A DNA stretch of 33,258 nucleotides from a virus. How positions within the stretch are numbered: position 1 is the stretch's first letter; every line of letters starts with the position of its first letter. The stretch is taken from the IMG/VR virus record IMGVR_UViG_3300032282_001695, positions 1-33,258 of that record; one strand, 5' to 3'. The notes under the pieces are model-generated. The model did not search any database. It saw only the letters and a list, made by a program, of their open reading frames with translations, and was not told where the DNA came from. The translations under genes were made by a program, and so were the position numbers. Below, piece after piece: positions 21,665-28,451 of this stretch.

Positions 21665-21944
21665 GCTCCGTTACTACCTTGATGGCCGTGTTCAATCCGA
21701 TTGGGTTGAAGTCGTTGTTGGCGAGGCTGTTGTAGTCGCAAGGCTACAGAAAGTGGAAGACGGCACTATCCAATGGGTTGATCAGTCAGGCCTACCATTA
21801 GGACATACGGAATCTCTTACCCATGGCCAAGAAACCGACGAAAGCCGACAAGAAAGTGGCAAAGGTGATGGGGGAATTCAAGCGGGGAACACTGCAAAGC
21901 GGCAAACCCGGTCCAGGCAAAGGCCCCAAAGTAAAAAGCCGTAA
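21651..21944 (+). CDS. Small head-region protein, unknown
   Basis: A 97-residue protein whose ATG overlaps the previous gene by 14 bases. Residues 1-50 are beta-rich (RLRYYLDGRVQSDWVEVVVGEAVVVARLQKVEDGTIQWVD). The last 45 residues, polar and basic, overlap the next gene (21823) in another frame by 122 bases. Either the overlap is real or the true product is shorter through a sequencing frameshift. No family was recognised. Confidence 0.55.
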   Translation: METPRLRYYLDGRVQSDWVEVVVGEAVVVARLQKVEDGTIQWVDQSGLPLGHTESLTHGQETDESRQESGKGDGGIQAGNTAKRQTRSRQRPQSKKP

Positions 21945-22011
21945 ACAGGCAATCGCCATCGCACTAAGCGAAGCAGGCAAGACCCAGAAGCCCGCCAAGA
22001 AGAAAAAGTGA
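21823..22011 (+). CDS. Small basic protein, DUF6496-like
   Basis: A 62-residue Lys-rich protein (about 18 lysines) whose core KVMGEFKRGTLQSGKPGPGKGPKVKSRKQAIAIALSEAG resembles the DUF6496 pattern found in small phage proteins. It probably binds DNA or RNA, or is packaged with the genome. It starts at an ATG and overlaps the next gene by 4 bases. Confidence 0.7.
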   Translation: MAKKPTKADKKVAKVMGEFKRGTLQSGKPGPGKGPKVKSRKQAIAIALSEAGKTQKPAKKKK

Positions 22012-22283
22012 TCACCTATCGCGGCGAGCAATTTGACGGGTACAACAAACCCAAACGGACGCCAAAGCATCCAAACAAGTCCCATGCCGTATTGGCAAAG
22101 GATGGCGAAACCGTCAAGTTGATCCGCTTCGGTCAGCAAGGCGTGAGTGGCAGTCCACCGCGCAAGACCGAATCAGACGCTGACAAAGCACGGCGCGAGG
22201 CATTCAAAAGCCGCCACGCAAAGAACATTGCCAAGGGCAAACTGTCAGCAGCATTTTGGGCGGACAAGCAGAAATGGAGTTAA
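22008..22283 (+). CDS. Small basic head-region protein, unknown
   Basis: A 91-residue protein starting at GTG 22008 within GTGATC, overlapping the previous stop. Its sequence (YRGEQFDGYNKPKRTPKHPNKSHAVLAKDG and RREAFKSRHAKNIAKGKLSAAFWADKQKW) matches a widespread small phage protein in my memory, with a conserved RxxFKxRHxKNIxKGKxSxAxW core. Its function is unknown. Its end overlaps the start of a leftward gene by 4 bases. Confidence 0.7.
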   Translation: MITYRGEQFDGYNKPKRTPKHPNKSHAVLAKDGETVKLIRFGQQGVSGSPPRKTESDADKARREAFKSRHAKNIAKGKLSAAFWADKQKWS

Positions 22284-22474
22284 CCGCGTTCCTGCCGGTT
22301 GATCCATTCTTTCAGCGCCACCACATAGCCACGCAATAGATCCGCCTGCTTCAGGTGCCACACTTCACCAGTGGCTAGATACAGCCGTACATGATGATCC
22401 ACGCCTTGTAACGCCTGCTTGATTACAGGATTCCATGGCTCCCGAACAGGCGTATTCCACTCGCGATTGGCCAC
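22280..22474 (-). CDS. Lone leftward small protein in the head module
   Basis: A 64-residue protein starting at GTG 22474. The sequence (REPWNPVIKQALQGVDHHVRLYLATGEVWHLKQADLLRGYVVALKEWI) is helical, with HHVRLYLATG and WHLKQADLLRGYV that I remember from phage proteins, so it appears to be a real gene rather than a shadow. It is the only leftward gene between 13.7 and 33.3 kb and ends convergently with the gene before it. No leftward promoter was identified near its start. Confidence 0.65.
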   Translation of the reverse strand: MANREWNTPVREPWNPVIKQALQGVDHHVRLYLATGEVWHLKQADLLRGYVVALKEWINRQERG

Positions 22475-22495
22475 GACTGAAAAGCGTCATACACT
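22467..22495 (+). promoter_or_regulatory. Possible rightward promoter for the capsid genes
   Basis: TTGGCC (22467-22472), a 17-base spacer, then TACACT (22490-22495), each matching 4 of 6 consensus bases, 25 bases upstream of the scaffold start. It fits a place where capsid genes need a separate strong transcript, but weak matches like this are common by chance. Confidence 0.35.
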
Positions 22496-22520
22496 ATCTA
22501 TGTAACCCTACGGGCTATTC

Positions 22521-23201
22521 ATGACTGACGATGTGATCCAGGAACCTACGGCGACTGGTGGTGACGACACAGAAATGCTCAAACGCAGCATTGAAGCGTT
22601 GGAACGCAAAAATTATGAGTTGATTGCCAAACTCAAGGAAAACAAAGCCAAAACACCAGCTTTGCCTGATGGCATCAATATCGAAGAACTGCTGGAGTTC
22701 AAACGAAATCACGAACAACAGCAGCTCGAACAACAAGGCAAGTACAGCGAAGCGCGGCAGGCTTTGGAGCAACAGTTCCGTGAAGCAACTGCACAAAAAG
22801 ACCAACGCATTGCTGAACTTGAAATCAAAGTTCGTGAACTTGAACTGATGACGCCAGCAATGACGGCATTGGCTGAAATTGTTCATGATCCCGATCTGGT
22901 ACTTAAATCAAAACTGTCGCCAGACAAGATTGAACGCGAATCCGACGGAACGGTGGTCGTGGTAGATGGTTACCAGCGCACACCCGTTCAAGAATGGGCA
23001 AAAACCTTGCCATCGTGGATGCAGAAAGCACCCAAGCCACAAGGCAGTGGTGCGCCAGCAGCCAGGAATGTATCTGGCGACGTAATGCTCAGCAGCAAAA
23101 ACCCTTTCAGCCAGGAACATTTCAACCTAACTGAACAGTCACGGTTGTATAAAACAGACCGCGATATGTATGATCGATTGAAAGCAGCAGCTAACCGTTA
23201 A
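22521..23201 (+). CDS. Capsid scaffolding protein
   Basis: A 226-residue acidic, highly helical protein directly before the major capsid gene. A long coiled coil spans about residues 15-115 (SIEALERKNYELIAKLKENK, FKRNHEQQQLEQQGKYSEARQALEQQFREATAQKDQRIAELEIKVREL). A short C-terminal domain (NPFSQEHFNLTEQSRLYKTDRDMYDRLKAAANR) likely binds the coat protein. No protease was found between portal and capsid genes, so the scaffold is probably released rather than cut. Confidence 0.75.
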   Translation: MTDDVIQEPTATGGDDTEMLKRSIEALERKNYELIAKLKENKAKTPALPDGINIEELLEFKRNHEQQQLEQQGKYSEARQALEQQFREATAQKDQRIAELEIKVRELELMTPAMTALAEIVHDPDLVLKSKLSPDKIERESDGTVVVVDGYQRTPVQEWAKTLPSWMQKAPKPQGSGAPAARNVSGDVMLSSKNPFSQEHFNLTEQSRLYKTDRDMYDRLKAAANR

Positions 23202-23212
23202 GCTGTATGCAC

Positions 23213-23248
23213 GAGCTGCAAGGCTACGCCGAGCTGCTGGGTTACGCC
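23213..23248 (+). repeat. 18-bp tandem repeat in the capsid leader
   Basis: GAGCTGCAAGGCTACGCC (23213-23230) and GAGCTGCTGGGTTACGCC (23231-23248) match at 15 of 18 bases. They lie in the 79-base gap before the capsid gene. An ATG at 23207 opens a 42-codon frame through them (ELQGYA and ELLGYA), overlapping the capsid start. Confidence 0.5.
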
Positions 23249-23280
23249 CAAACCTGTAAACACCCTTCTGGAGAAACATC

Positions 23281-24285
23281 GTGGCGACTCTTCGCTCTGA
23301 TGTCATCATCCCCGAGGTATTTACTCCCTATGTGATTGAACAAACCACGGTGCGGAACCAGTTTCTGCAAAGTGGCGTAGTTCAACCCATGGCGGAATTG
23401 AATGCCACCGAGGGCGGTGACTTTGTAAAAGTTCCTTTCTGGAAAGCCAACCTCAGTGGCGACGCTGAAGTGTTGACTGATTCCAGCAGCCTGACTCCCG
23501 GCAAAATCACTGCTGATACTCAAATCGGCGTGATCCTGCACCGTGGTCGTGCTTTTGAATCTCGTGACCTAGCAGCTTTGGCTGCTGGTTCTGATCCGAT
23601 GGCTGCCATCGGTGCCAAGGTTGGCGAATACATTGCCAACCAACAGCAAAAAGACCTGTACAAGTGTCTTGAAGGTGTATTCGGCAGCCTGACCGGCTCC
23701 GATTCGCCTGCCTTTGATGCACTTCGTTTTGACACCAGCGGCATGACCGCACTGGGTCCTAAACAGGTTGCTATGGCCCGCGCCAAACTTGGCGATCAAG
23801 GCGACAAGCTGGCTGCTGTTGCTATGCACAGCGCCTGCTACTACGACCTGGTCGAGCGCAAGGCAATTGATTATGTTGCCAGCACGGATGCTCGTGGCAC
23901 TTCCACCACTCAATCTGGTGGTTCACTGGTTTCCGCTTATGGCAGCGACTACACCGTTCCCACCTACATGGGTCTGCGTGTAATCGTTTCTGATGACATC
24001 ACCAACAGTGGTGGCAACTACGCTTGTTACTTCTTCACCGATGGCGCTATCGCCACTGGTGAACAGCAAGCACTGCGTACCGAGACTGACCGGGACATCC
24101 TGGCCAAATCTGACGCCATGGCTGTTGACTGGCACAACGTGTTCCACCCCGTTGGCGCTAAGTGGGCGGTGACCACCACCAACCCCACCCAGGCACAACT
24201 GGCAACCGTTGGCAACTGGTCGAAAGTGTACGAAACCAAGAACATTGGTATCGTCCGCGCGACCATCACGTCCAACTACGACTGA
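23281..24285 (+). CDS. Major capsid protein (Gp13-like, HK97 fold expected)
   Basis: A 334-residue coat protein starting at GTG 23281 behind a GGAG ribosome site, the clearest in the window. The pattern ATLRSDVIIPEVFTPYVIEQ, GDFVKVPFWKANLSGDAEVL and GKITADTQIGVILHRGRAFESRDLAALAAG resembles the Gp13-like major capsid group, from memory. It follows a scaffold gene and precedes a decoration-like gene. No cleavage delta domain is seen. It forms the icosahedral head. Confidence 0.85.
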   Translation: MATLRSDVIIPEVFTPYVIEQTTVRNQFLQSGVVQPMAELNATEGGDFVKVPFWKANLSGDAEVLTDSSSLTPGKITADTQIGVILHRGRAFESRDLAALAAGSDPMAAIGAKVGEYIANQQQKDLYKCLEGVFGSLTGSDSPAFDALRFDTSGMTALGPKQVAMARAKLGDQGDKLAAVAMHSACYYDLVERKAIDYVASTDARGTSTTQSGGSLVSAYGSDYTVPTYMGLRVIVSDDITNSGGNYACYFFTDGAIATGEQQALRTETDRDILAKSDAMAVDWHNVFHPVGAKWAVTTTNPTQAQLATVGNWSKVYETKNIGIVRATITSNYD

Positions 24286-24300
24286 TAGGAGGACCTAACC

Positions 24301-24714
24301 ATGGCTTCGATTTTTGAACTCGGTGACATTCCTGGCGGCCTTCTGCCAGGTCAGTGCACCTTGGCGAATGTTACCAACACCGCCACTCTGACCGCTGCAC
24401 AGTCGTATAACGCGATTGTGCGTGGTATTCCTACCAGCACTGCCACCTATACGACAGAAAGTGCTGCCAACATTATTGCCGCCATTGGTGGTGATTGTGC
24501 TGTTGGCACTTGCTTCCGTCTGGTTGTGCTGAACGCTGCAGCTAGCGCCATCACCATCACCGTTGGCGGTGGTTCTGGCGTGACTGTTTCTGGTGTTGCC
24601 ACCATTGTGCAGAACGCTTCCAAGGAGTTCATTGGTTACGTTTCTAACGTGACTGCTGGTTCCCAAGCGATTACCCTGTATGGTCTTGGCTCTACTGGAT
24701 CTGCTGTTGCCTAA
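24301..24714 (+). CDS. Probable capsid decoration protein
   Basis: A 137-residue Thr/Ala/Gly-rich beta protein (TITVGGGSGVTVSGVATIVQNASKEFIGYVSNVTAG) with a strong AGGAGG ribosome site 8 bases before its ATG. Position directly after the major capsid gene and likely high expression suggest a head decoration or stabilising protein. Low-complexity beta makeup prevents a family call. Confidence 0.6.
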   Translation: MASIFELGDIPGGLLPGQCTLANVTNTATLTAAQSYNAIVRGIPTSTATYTTESAANIIAAIGGDCAVGTCFRLVVLNAAASAITITVGGGSGVTVSGVATIVQNASKEFIGYVSNVTAGSQAITLYGLGSTGSAVA

Positions 24715-24902
24715 TGGGTCTGTTCGCTTTTAGGCGACTGCGTGAACGGGAGGCTGCCTCAAATGAGGCGGCCTCTTTTCCCGTTGAAAAGCCAGCTACT
24801 GTAGAAGTAGCACCAGAAGAAATTACCGAGTCAGTCAATGGCAATCAGCCTCGACGCAACAGTGGGCGGCGCAAACGCCAACTCCTACCTGACGCTGGCT
24901 GA
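24714..24902 (+). CDS. Small charged protein overlapping a terminator
   Basis: A 62-residue frame starting by TAATG overlap and ending 65 bases inside the next gene. It starts MGLFAFRRLREREAASNEAASF and then runs acidic, ending in a basic tail. The terminator at 24751-24779 lies within it, so it is either a real gene read through that terminator or a by-chance frame. Similar short MGLF...RRxRE frames follow capsid genes in some phages as I recall. Confidence 0.45.
   Translation: MGLFAFRRLREREAASNEAASFPVEKPATVEVAPEEITESVNGNQPRRNSGRRKRQLLPDAG
24751..24779 (+). terminator. Rightward intrinsic terminator after the capsid genes
   Basis: AGGCTGCCTC-AAAT-GAGGCGGCCT (24751-24774) is a 10-bp stem with one G.U pair, followed by CTTTTC. 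It lies 37 bases after the decoration gene stop. It should limit transcription of the tail genes relative to the capsid genes. The stem may also extend with flanking AACGGG/CCCGTT. Confidence 0.65.
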
Positions 24903-25392
24903 TGCCCAGGCGATTGTTGATGGGATGGTGCAAGATGCCGACGTGACGGCATGGGGCTCTGCCACAACAGATGCCAAGAATCGGGCACTCTATACCGCTG
25001 CACAGAGGTTGGATCGTGAACGTTTTCTTGGTGCTCGCGCTACTGACACCCAGTCAATGCAATGGCCACGAACTGGTGTTCGCAAACCAGACACCTACAT
25101 CAACACATACGCTGTCGGTTTCCCGTTTCGCATTACCACTGACTATTACACCGACACTGAAATCCCAGACCAGATCAAACGCGCCCAGGTGGTGCTGGCC
25201 ATTTATCTCAACAACAATACGGATGGACTAGGCCTTACTGGCCTTGAGGATTACAAAAACGTCAAGATCGGCAGCCTTGACGTGACGCCAGCACAAAGTA
25301 TGGGTGTCGATAAGGTGCCACCATTGATGGAACGTTATCTGACTGGCCTTAGAATCAGTGGACCAGGCAACATTGCAATTCGTCGGAGCTGA
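24838..25392 (+). CDS. Head-tail connector (DnaT-like family)
   Basis: A 184-residue protein. The N-terminus (TVGGANANSYLTLADAQAIVDG), the QRLDRERFLGARATDTQSMQWPRTGV motif and the QIKRAQVVLAIYL helix match the so-called DnaT-like ssDNA-binding family, which in phages sits at the head-tail connector position (gp6-like adaptor). Its place after the capsid genes and before the head closure gene agrees. Despite the family name it probably has no replication role. Confidence 0.75.
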   Translation: MAISLDATVGGANANSYLTLADAQAIVDGMVQDADVTAWGSATTDAKNRALYTAAQRLDRERFLGARATDTQSMQWPRTGVRKPDTYINTYAVGFPFRITTDYYTDTEIPDQIKRAQVVLAIYLNNNTDGLGLTGLEDYKNVKIGSLDVTPAQSMGVDKVPPLMERYLTGLRISGPGNIAIRRS

Positions 25393-25394
25393 CC

Positions 25395-25622
25395 ATGTCT
25401 GAATACGCAATTGGTTTTGAATACATCAGTGACACGGCTGCTCATACGGGTCGCTTTTATGAGCTGGTGGCATTTGAAGATTCTGTAATTGCAAGCGCAG
25501 TTGCTCAAAACATTACTGGCAACACCTTTACGAGTGTGCCACTGAAAGCTGGTCAGTCTGTTGAGGCTGTCTTCACTAGCGTCACTCTGGCATCTGGCAA
25601 AATTGCCGCATACAAGATTTGA
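25395..25622 (+). CDS. Small virion protein, first of a tandem pair
   Basis: A 75-residue beta-rich protein (FEYISDTAAHTGRFYELVAFEDSVIASAVAQNITGNTFTSVPLKAG), starting two bases after the connector. It shares HTGR, a VFTS motif and a G(K/H)xxAYx end with the next protein, so the two are paralogues. Small decoration or connector accessory is inferred. Confidence 0.65.
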   Translation: MSEYAIGFEYISDTAAHTGRFYELVAFEDSVIASAVAQNITGNTFTSVPLKAGQSVEAVFTSVTLASGKIAAYKI

Positions 25623-25624
25623 TC

Positions 25625-25873
25625 ATGAGCGACACCAATCTTTTAGGTATTGATTACGCCAAGGGCGCGACCTTTATTGGTAACACCGCAACGCATACTG
25701 GGCGATGGTGTGCAATTCATTTCACAACCAACTGTATTGTTGACACGCTTGTTCCACTGAACTGGGACGGTGAAACTATTTCCGGACAGTCATTTTCGGC
25801 AAACTCCACGCTGTATGGAGTCTTTACCAGCATCAAACTACAAAACGGCCACTGCGTTGCTTACAGGCTCTGA
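25625..25873 (+). CDS. Small virion protein, second of a tandem pair
   Basis: An 82-residue protein from the ATG at 25625 (a TTG two codons upstream is less likely). It aligns with the preceding protein over HTGRWCAIHFTTNCIVDTLVPLN and LYGVFTSIKLQNGHCVAYRL, at perhaps 30% identity. The pair arose by duplication. It overlaps the next start by one base (TGATG). Confidence 0.65.
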   Translation: MSDTNLLGIDYAKGATFIGNTATHTGRWCAIHFTTNCIVDTLVPLNWDGETISGQSFSANSTLYGVFTSIKLQNGHCVAYRL

Positions 25874-26229
25874 TGGCACTTGCAACTTCGCTACGCAAAA
25901 CAGCCTCAAAGTTAATGGCCAAATTTGGTGGTAGCGTCACCTATCGCCAGGTCAGCAGTGGCACGTATAACGCCACGACTGGTGCCATCACAGAAACTGC
26001 AACTGACTACTCAATAAAAGGCGTGCTGGAGGATGTTAATAAAAGCGAAGTGAATGAATTGGTACAGGCAAACGACAAGCGACTAATCATTGCCGCTGCT
26101 GACCTGAGCATCACTCCCAGCACTGCTGATCGTATTGTCATCAGTTCTGTATCCCATCAAATCATTCGGGTACAGACAATCGAGCAAGACAATACGCCAA
26201 TCACCTATGAATTGATTCTCAGGGCATAA
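25873..26229 (+). CDS. Head closure / head-tail joining protein
   Basis: A 118-residue beta protein (FGGSVTYRQVSSGTYNATTGAITET, VLEDVNKSEVNELVQANDKRLIIAAADL and ITYELILRA) with the pattern of head-tail joining proteins such as HK97 gp7-like or phage adaptor family members. It sits between the connector and the gp10-like gene, the expected place. Confidence 0.65.
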   Translation: MALATSLRKTASKLMAKFGGSVTYRQVSSGTYNATTGAITETATDYSIKGVLEDVNKSEVNELVQANDKRLIIAAADLSITPSTADRIVISSVSHQIIRVQTIEQDNTPITYELILRA

Positions 26230-26231
26230 CC

Positions 26232-26627
26232 ATGGCACGCCGCATCAACATTGGGGATATTGGTCGCTACAGCGAAGAGAAATTGAACACCCTGATGCGT
26301 GTGGTTGTGCTGGAAACAGATCAAAGAGTTAAGTCAGAAAGCCCGGTGGATACTGGTCGTTTTCGTGCCAGCTGGATCATTGGCGAAAATCAGATCGGCA
26401 ATTATGACGGTGGAGCAGGCGGATCAACTGAACCAAAAGGTCTGAACTATACCATTGGCACTGAACGCATAGAAAATACATACAACATACACAATTCATT
26501 GCCATACGCTGAACCGCTTGCCAATGGTCGCAGCCAGCAGGCACCAGCAGGATGGGTTGACATCATTGCTAGGCAGATGACAAACCGTGCCAAGCAGCTT
26601 GCTGATGCCATTGGAGGGCAAGACTGA
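26232..26627 (+). CDS. Tail completion protein (HK97 gp10-like)
   Basis: A 131-residue protein with ESPVDTGRFRASW followed by YAEPLANGRSQQAPAGWVD, the signature of HK97 gp10-type neck or tail completion proteins. It stands immediately before the tail terminator gene, as usual in these phages. The overlap with the next start is TGATG. Confidence 0.8.
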   Translation: MARRINIGDIGRYSEEKLNTLMRVVVLETDQRVKSESPVDTGRFRASWIIGENQIGNYDGGAGGSTEPKGLNYTIGTERIENTYNIHNSLPYAEPLANGRSQQAPAGWVDIIARQMTNRAKQLADAIGGQD

Positions 26628-27052
26628 TGACCGCATTAAATCTCAACACTGTTCGCGCCACGATTGAAGGCCGTCTTGCAACTGAATTGGCAGCATCGCC
26701 AGTTATTCCAGTTGTGTTTCACAACATGGCGTACACGCCAACACCAGGCAGTACCTGGGTTCAATGTTTAATTAGCTTTGGCACCAATCGTTATATGACA
26801 ATGGGCAGCACTGCTGGTGCAAGCAATAGTGTCGTTGGTGTTGTTGTGATCAATATCTTTTCCGCTAAAGGTGTCGGATCTGGTGCCAATTTGACCGTTG
26901 GTAAAAGAGTGCGAGACCTTTACAATAGAATCGACGTATCAGGGGTTCATTTTGATCCCCCAACGGGCCCAGAGGTGGTGGCCACGCCGTCTCCCGAAGG
27001 GTACTTCCAAACTCAGGTCAGAATGACCTTTGAAACCTTCGAGGATCTCTAA
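26627..27052 (+). CDS. Tail terminator protein
   Basis: A 141-residue alpha/beta protein (LNTVRATIEGRLATELAASPVIPVVFHNMAYTPTPGSTWVQCLI, VGVVVINIFSAKGVGSGANLTVGKRVRDLYNRI) similar to DUF4128/gpU-like tail terminators from memory. It caps the tail tube at its defined length and joins it to the head. Position right before the tube genes agrees. Confidence 0.7.
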   Translation: MTALNLNTVRATIEGRLATELAASPVIPVVFHNMAYTPTPGSTWVQCLISFGTNRYMTMGSTAGASNSVVGVVVINIFSAKGVGSGANLTVGKRVRDLYNRIDVSGVHFDPPTGPEVVATPSPEGYFQTQVRMTFETFEDL

Positions 27053-27054
27053 CC

Positions 27055-27471
27055 ATGGCTTTTTATCGCGGCGAACAAGGCTCCGTCAAATTTGACGATG
27101 CCGGTTCTGCTAACACCACCATTGCATCCACCCGTTCGTGGTCGATGACCATTGAAAAAGATGTGCTGGAAACCACCGCTCTGGGTGCTACCTACAAGAG
27201 CAACATCGGTGGATTGATCGCCGGTTCTGGCAGCGTTGAGCTAATGTACACCGCCAGCAGCGCTGACGAAACCAACACTTTTATCAAGGCAGCCAACACT
27301 GCTACTGATGGTGGAACGGCAACCTTTGAGTTGTTCTTGGACACCACTGGCACCAAAAAAATCAGCTTTGCTGGGCTGATTACTTCGGCCGAATACAGCG
27401 CTACCGTTGGTGAGTTGGAAGTTATTACTTGTAACTTCGTGACCAGCGGCACCATCACCACTTCCATCTGA
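27055..27471 (+). CDS. Major tail tube protein, copy 1
   Basis: A 138-residue protein (MAFYRGEQGSVKFDD, SMTIEKDVLETTALGATYKS, SATVGELEVITCNF) of the tail tube type, a beta sandwich with one helix. It is followed by a close paralogue. The terminator before and chaperone after support the call. It forms stacked hexameric rings around the tape measure. Confidence 0.8.
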   Translation: MAFYRGEQGSVKFDDAGSANTTIASTRSWSMTIEKDVLETTALGATYKSNIGGLIAGSGSVELMYTASSADETNTFIKAANTATDGGTATFELFLDTTGTKKISFAGLITSAEYSATVGELEVITCNFVTSGTITTSI

Positions 27472-27473
27472 TC

Positions 27474-27893
27474 ATGGCTTTCTATCGCGGCGAACAAGGT
27501 ACGGTCTTCTTTGATAAAGACAGCAGTGGTGGCATCTCTGAGATTGCCGCTGTGCGTTCTTGGTCATTGACCGTAGAAAAAGACGTGCTTGAGACCACCG
27601 CTCAAGGCGCGACTTACAAAGCAAACATCGGCGGCCTGATTTCAGGTAGCGGCAGTATGGAGGTCATGTATGACGCTCCTGGCGCTGGCGACAAACTTGA
27701 TCTGATCAAGGATGTCAACACTACAACCGATGAAGGCAACGCCTCTGTCGAGCTGTACCTTGACGAAACCGGCGGCAAGAAGATCACCGGCAGCATCGTG
27801 ATCACATCCACTGATTACAGTGCTACGGTTGGTGAACTGGAAGTGGTGACGGTTAACTTCACCATGAACGGTGCCATTACTACCTCGATCTAA
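27474..27893 (+). CDS. Major tail tube protein, copy 2
   Basis: A 139-residue protein about 60% identical to the preceding one by eye, starting with the same MAFYRGEQG and sharing RSWS, EKDVLETTA, NIGGLI and YSATVGELEV. It has a two-residue insertion near residue 17. Its stop overlaps the chaperone gene start (TAATG). The two copies may form a mixed tube or have different roles, e.g. one as a tail completion or initiation ring. Confidence 0.8.
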   Translation: MAFYRGEQGTVFFDKDSSGGISEIAAVRSWSLTVEKDVLETTAQGATYKANIGGLISGSGSMEVMYDAPGAGDKLDLIKDVNTTTDEGNASVELYLDETGGKKITGSIVITSTDYSATVGELEVVTVNFTMNGAITTSI

Positions 27894-28249
27894 TGCCTGC
27901 CACACCACGCCCCGTTGATCTACTCACCGGGGCTTTTGACCTAAACCAGCGGCGTCAATTCAACATCAAGAAGGAAGATGGCACCGTAGTGCTGTCGCTG
28001 TACTTCAAGCCGATAACCCGCGCTGACCGCAAGCGTGCGTCTGGTCTTGCTGGATCAGAGGAAGCCTTGGACATCAGCACCCAAATGCTGTGCCACATGG
28101 CCGAGCTGGAAGACGGCACCAAAGCATTTGCATCAGCCGATGCAGCCAAGCTGCAACGCGAGCTGCCTGAGTCGGTGCTGAACGAACTGGAACTGTTCTT
28201 GTTTGGTCTTGGTGCGCCTGAGTCGCTGGAAGAAGCAAAAAACGACTAG
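27893..28249 (+). CDS. Tail assembly chaperone, gpG-like
   Basis: A 118-residue acidic, helical protein (FNIKKEDGTVVLSLYFKPITRADRKRASGL, QRELPESVLNELELFLFG) between tail tube and tape measure genes. It is the zero-frame product that ends at TAG 28247-28249 just past the slippery heptamer. As in lambda it should coat the tape measure protein during tail assembly. Confidence 0.8.
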   Translation: MPATPRPVDLLTGAFDLNQRRQFNIKKEDGTVVLSLYFKPITRADRKRASGLAGSEEALDISTQMLCHMAELEDGTKAFASADAAKLQRELPESVLNELELFLFGLGAPESLEEAKND

Positions 28250-28422
28250 AGGCCGATAGCTGGCTTTACTTTGAAATGTTCCTGGCCACCGAGCTAGGCA
28301 TGACGGTGAGTCGGCTTCGGCAGGAACTGACGGATGCGGAGTTCATCCACTTTGCCGCTTACTACGAATTGAAAGGCAAGCGCGAGCGTGAGGAAATGGA
28401 AAAGGCCAAGCGACGTAGCTAG
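27893..28422 (+). CDS. Tail assembly chaperone, gpGT-like, by -1 frameshift
   Basis: A shift of -1 at 28237-28243 continues in a second frame from CGA at 28243 to TAG at 28420-28422. This adds 59 residues (RLEADSWLYFEMFLATELGM, then LTDAEFIHFAAYYELKGKR, ending in a Lys/Arg-rich tail) to give about 176 residues. The T part has no start codon of its own at its head. In lambda the GT fusion links the tape measure to the tube protein. Confidence 0.8.
28237..28243 (+). promoter_or_regulatory. A AAA AAC slippery heptamer
   Basis: In the G reading frame the codons read gcA AAA AAC, a canonical X XXY YYZ site four bases before the zero-frame stop. After a -1 slip the second frame stays open for 59 codons. 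This is the expected position of the programmed frameshift in siphovirus tail chaperone genes. Confidence 0.85.
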
Positions 28423-28451
28423 TAGACTGACGCAATAGCAGTGGTCGATTC

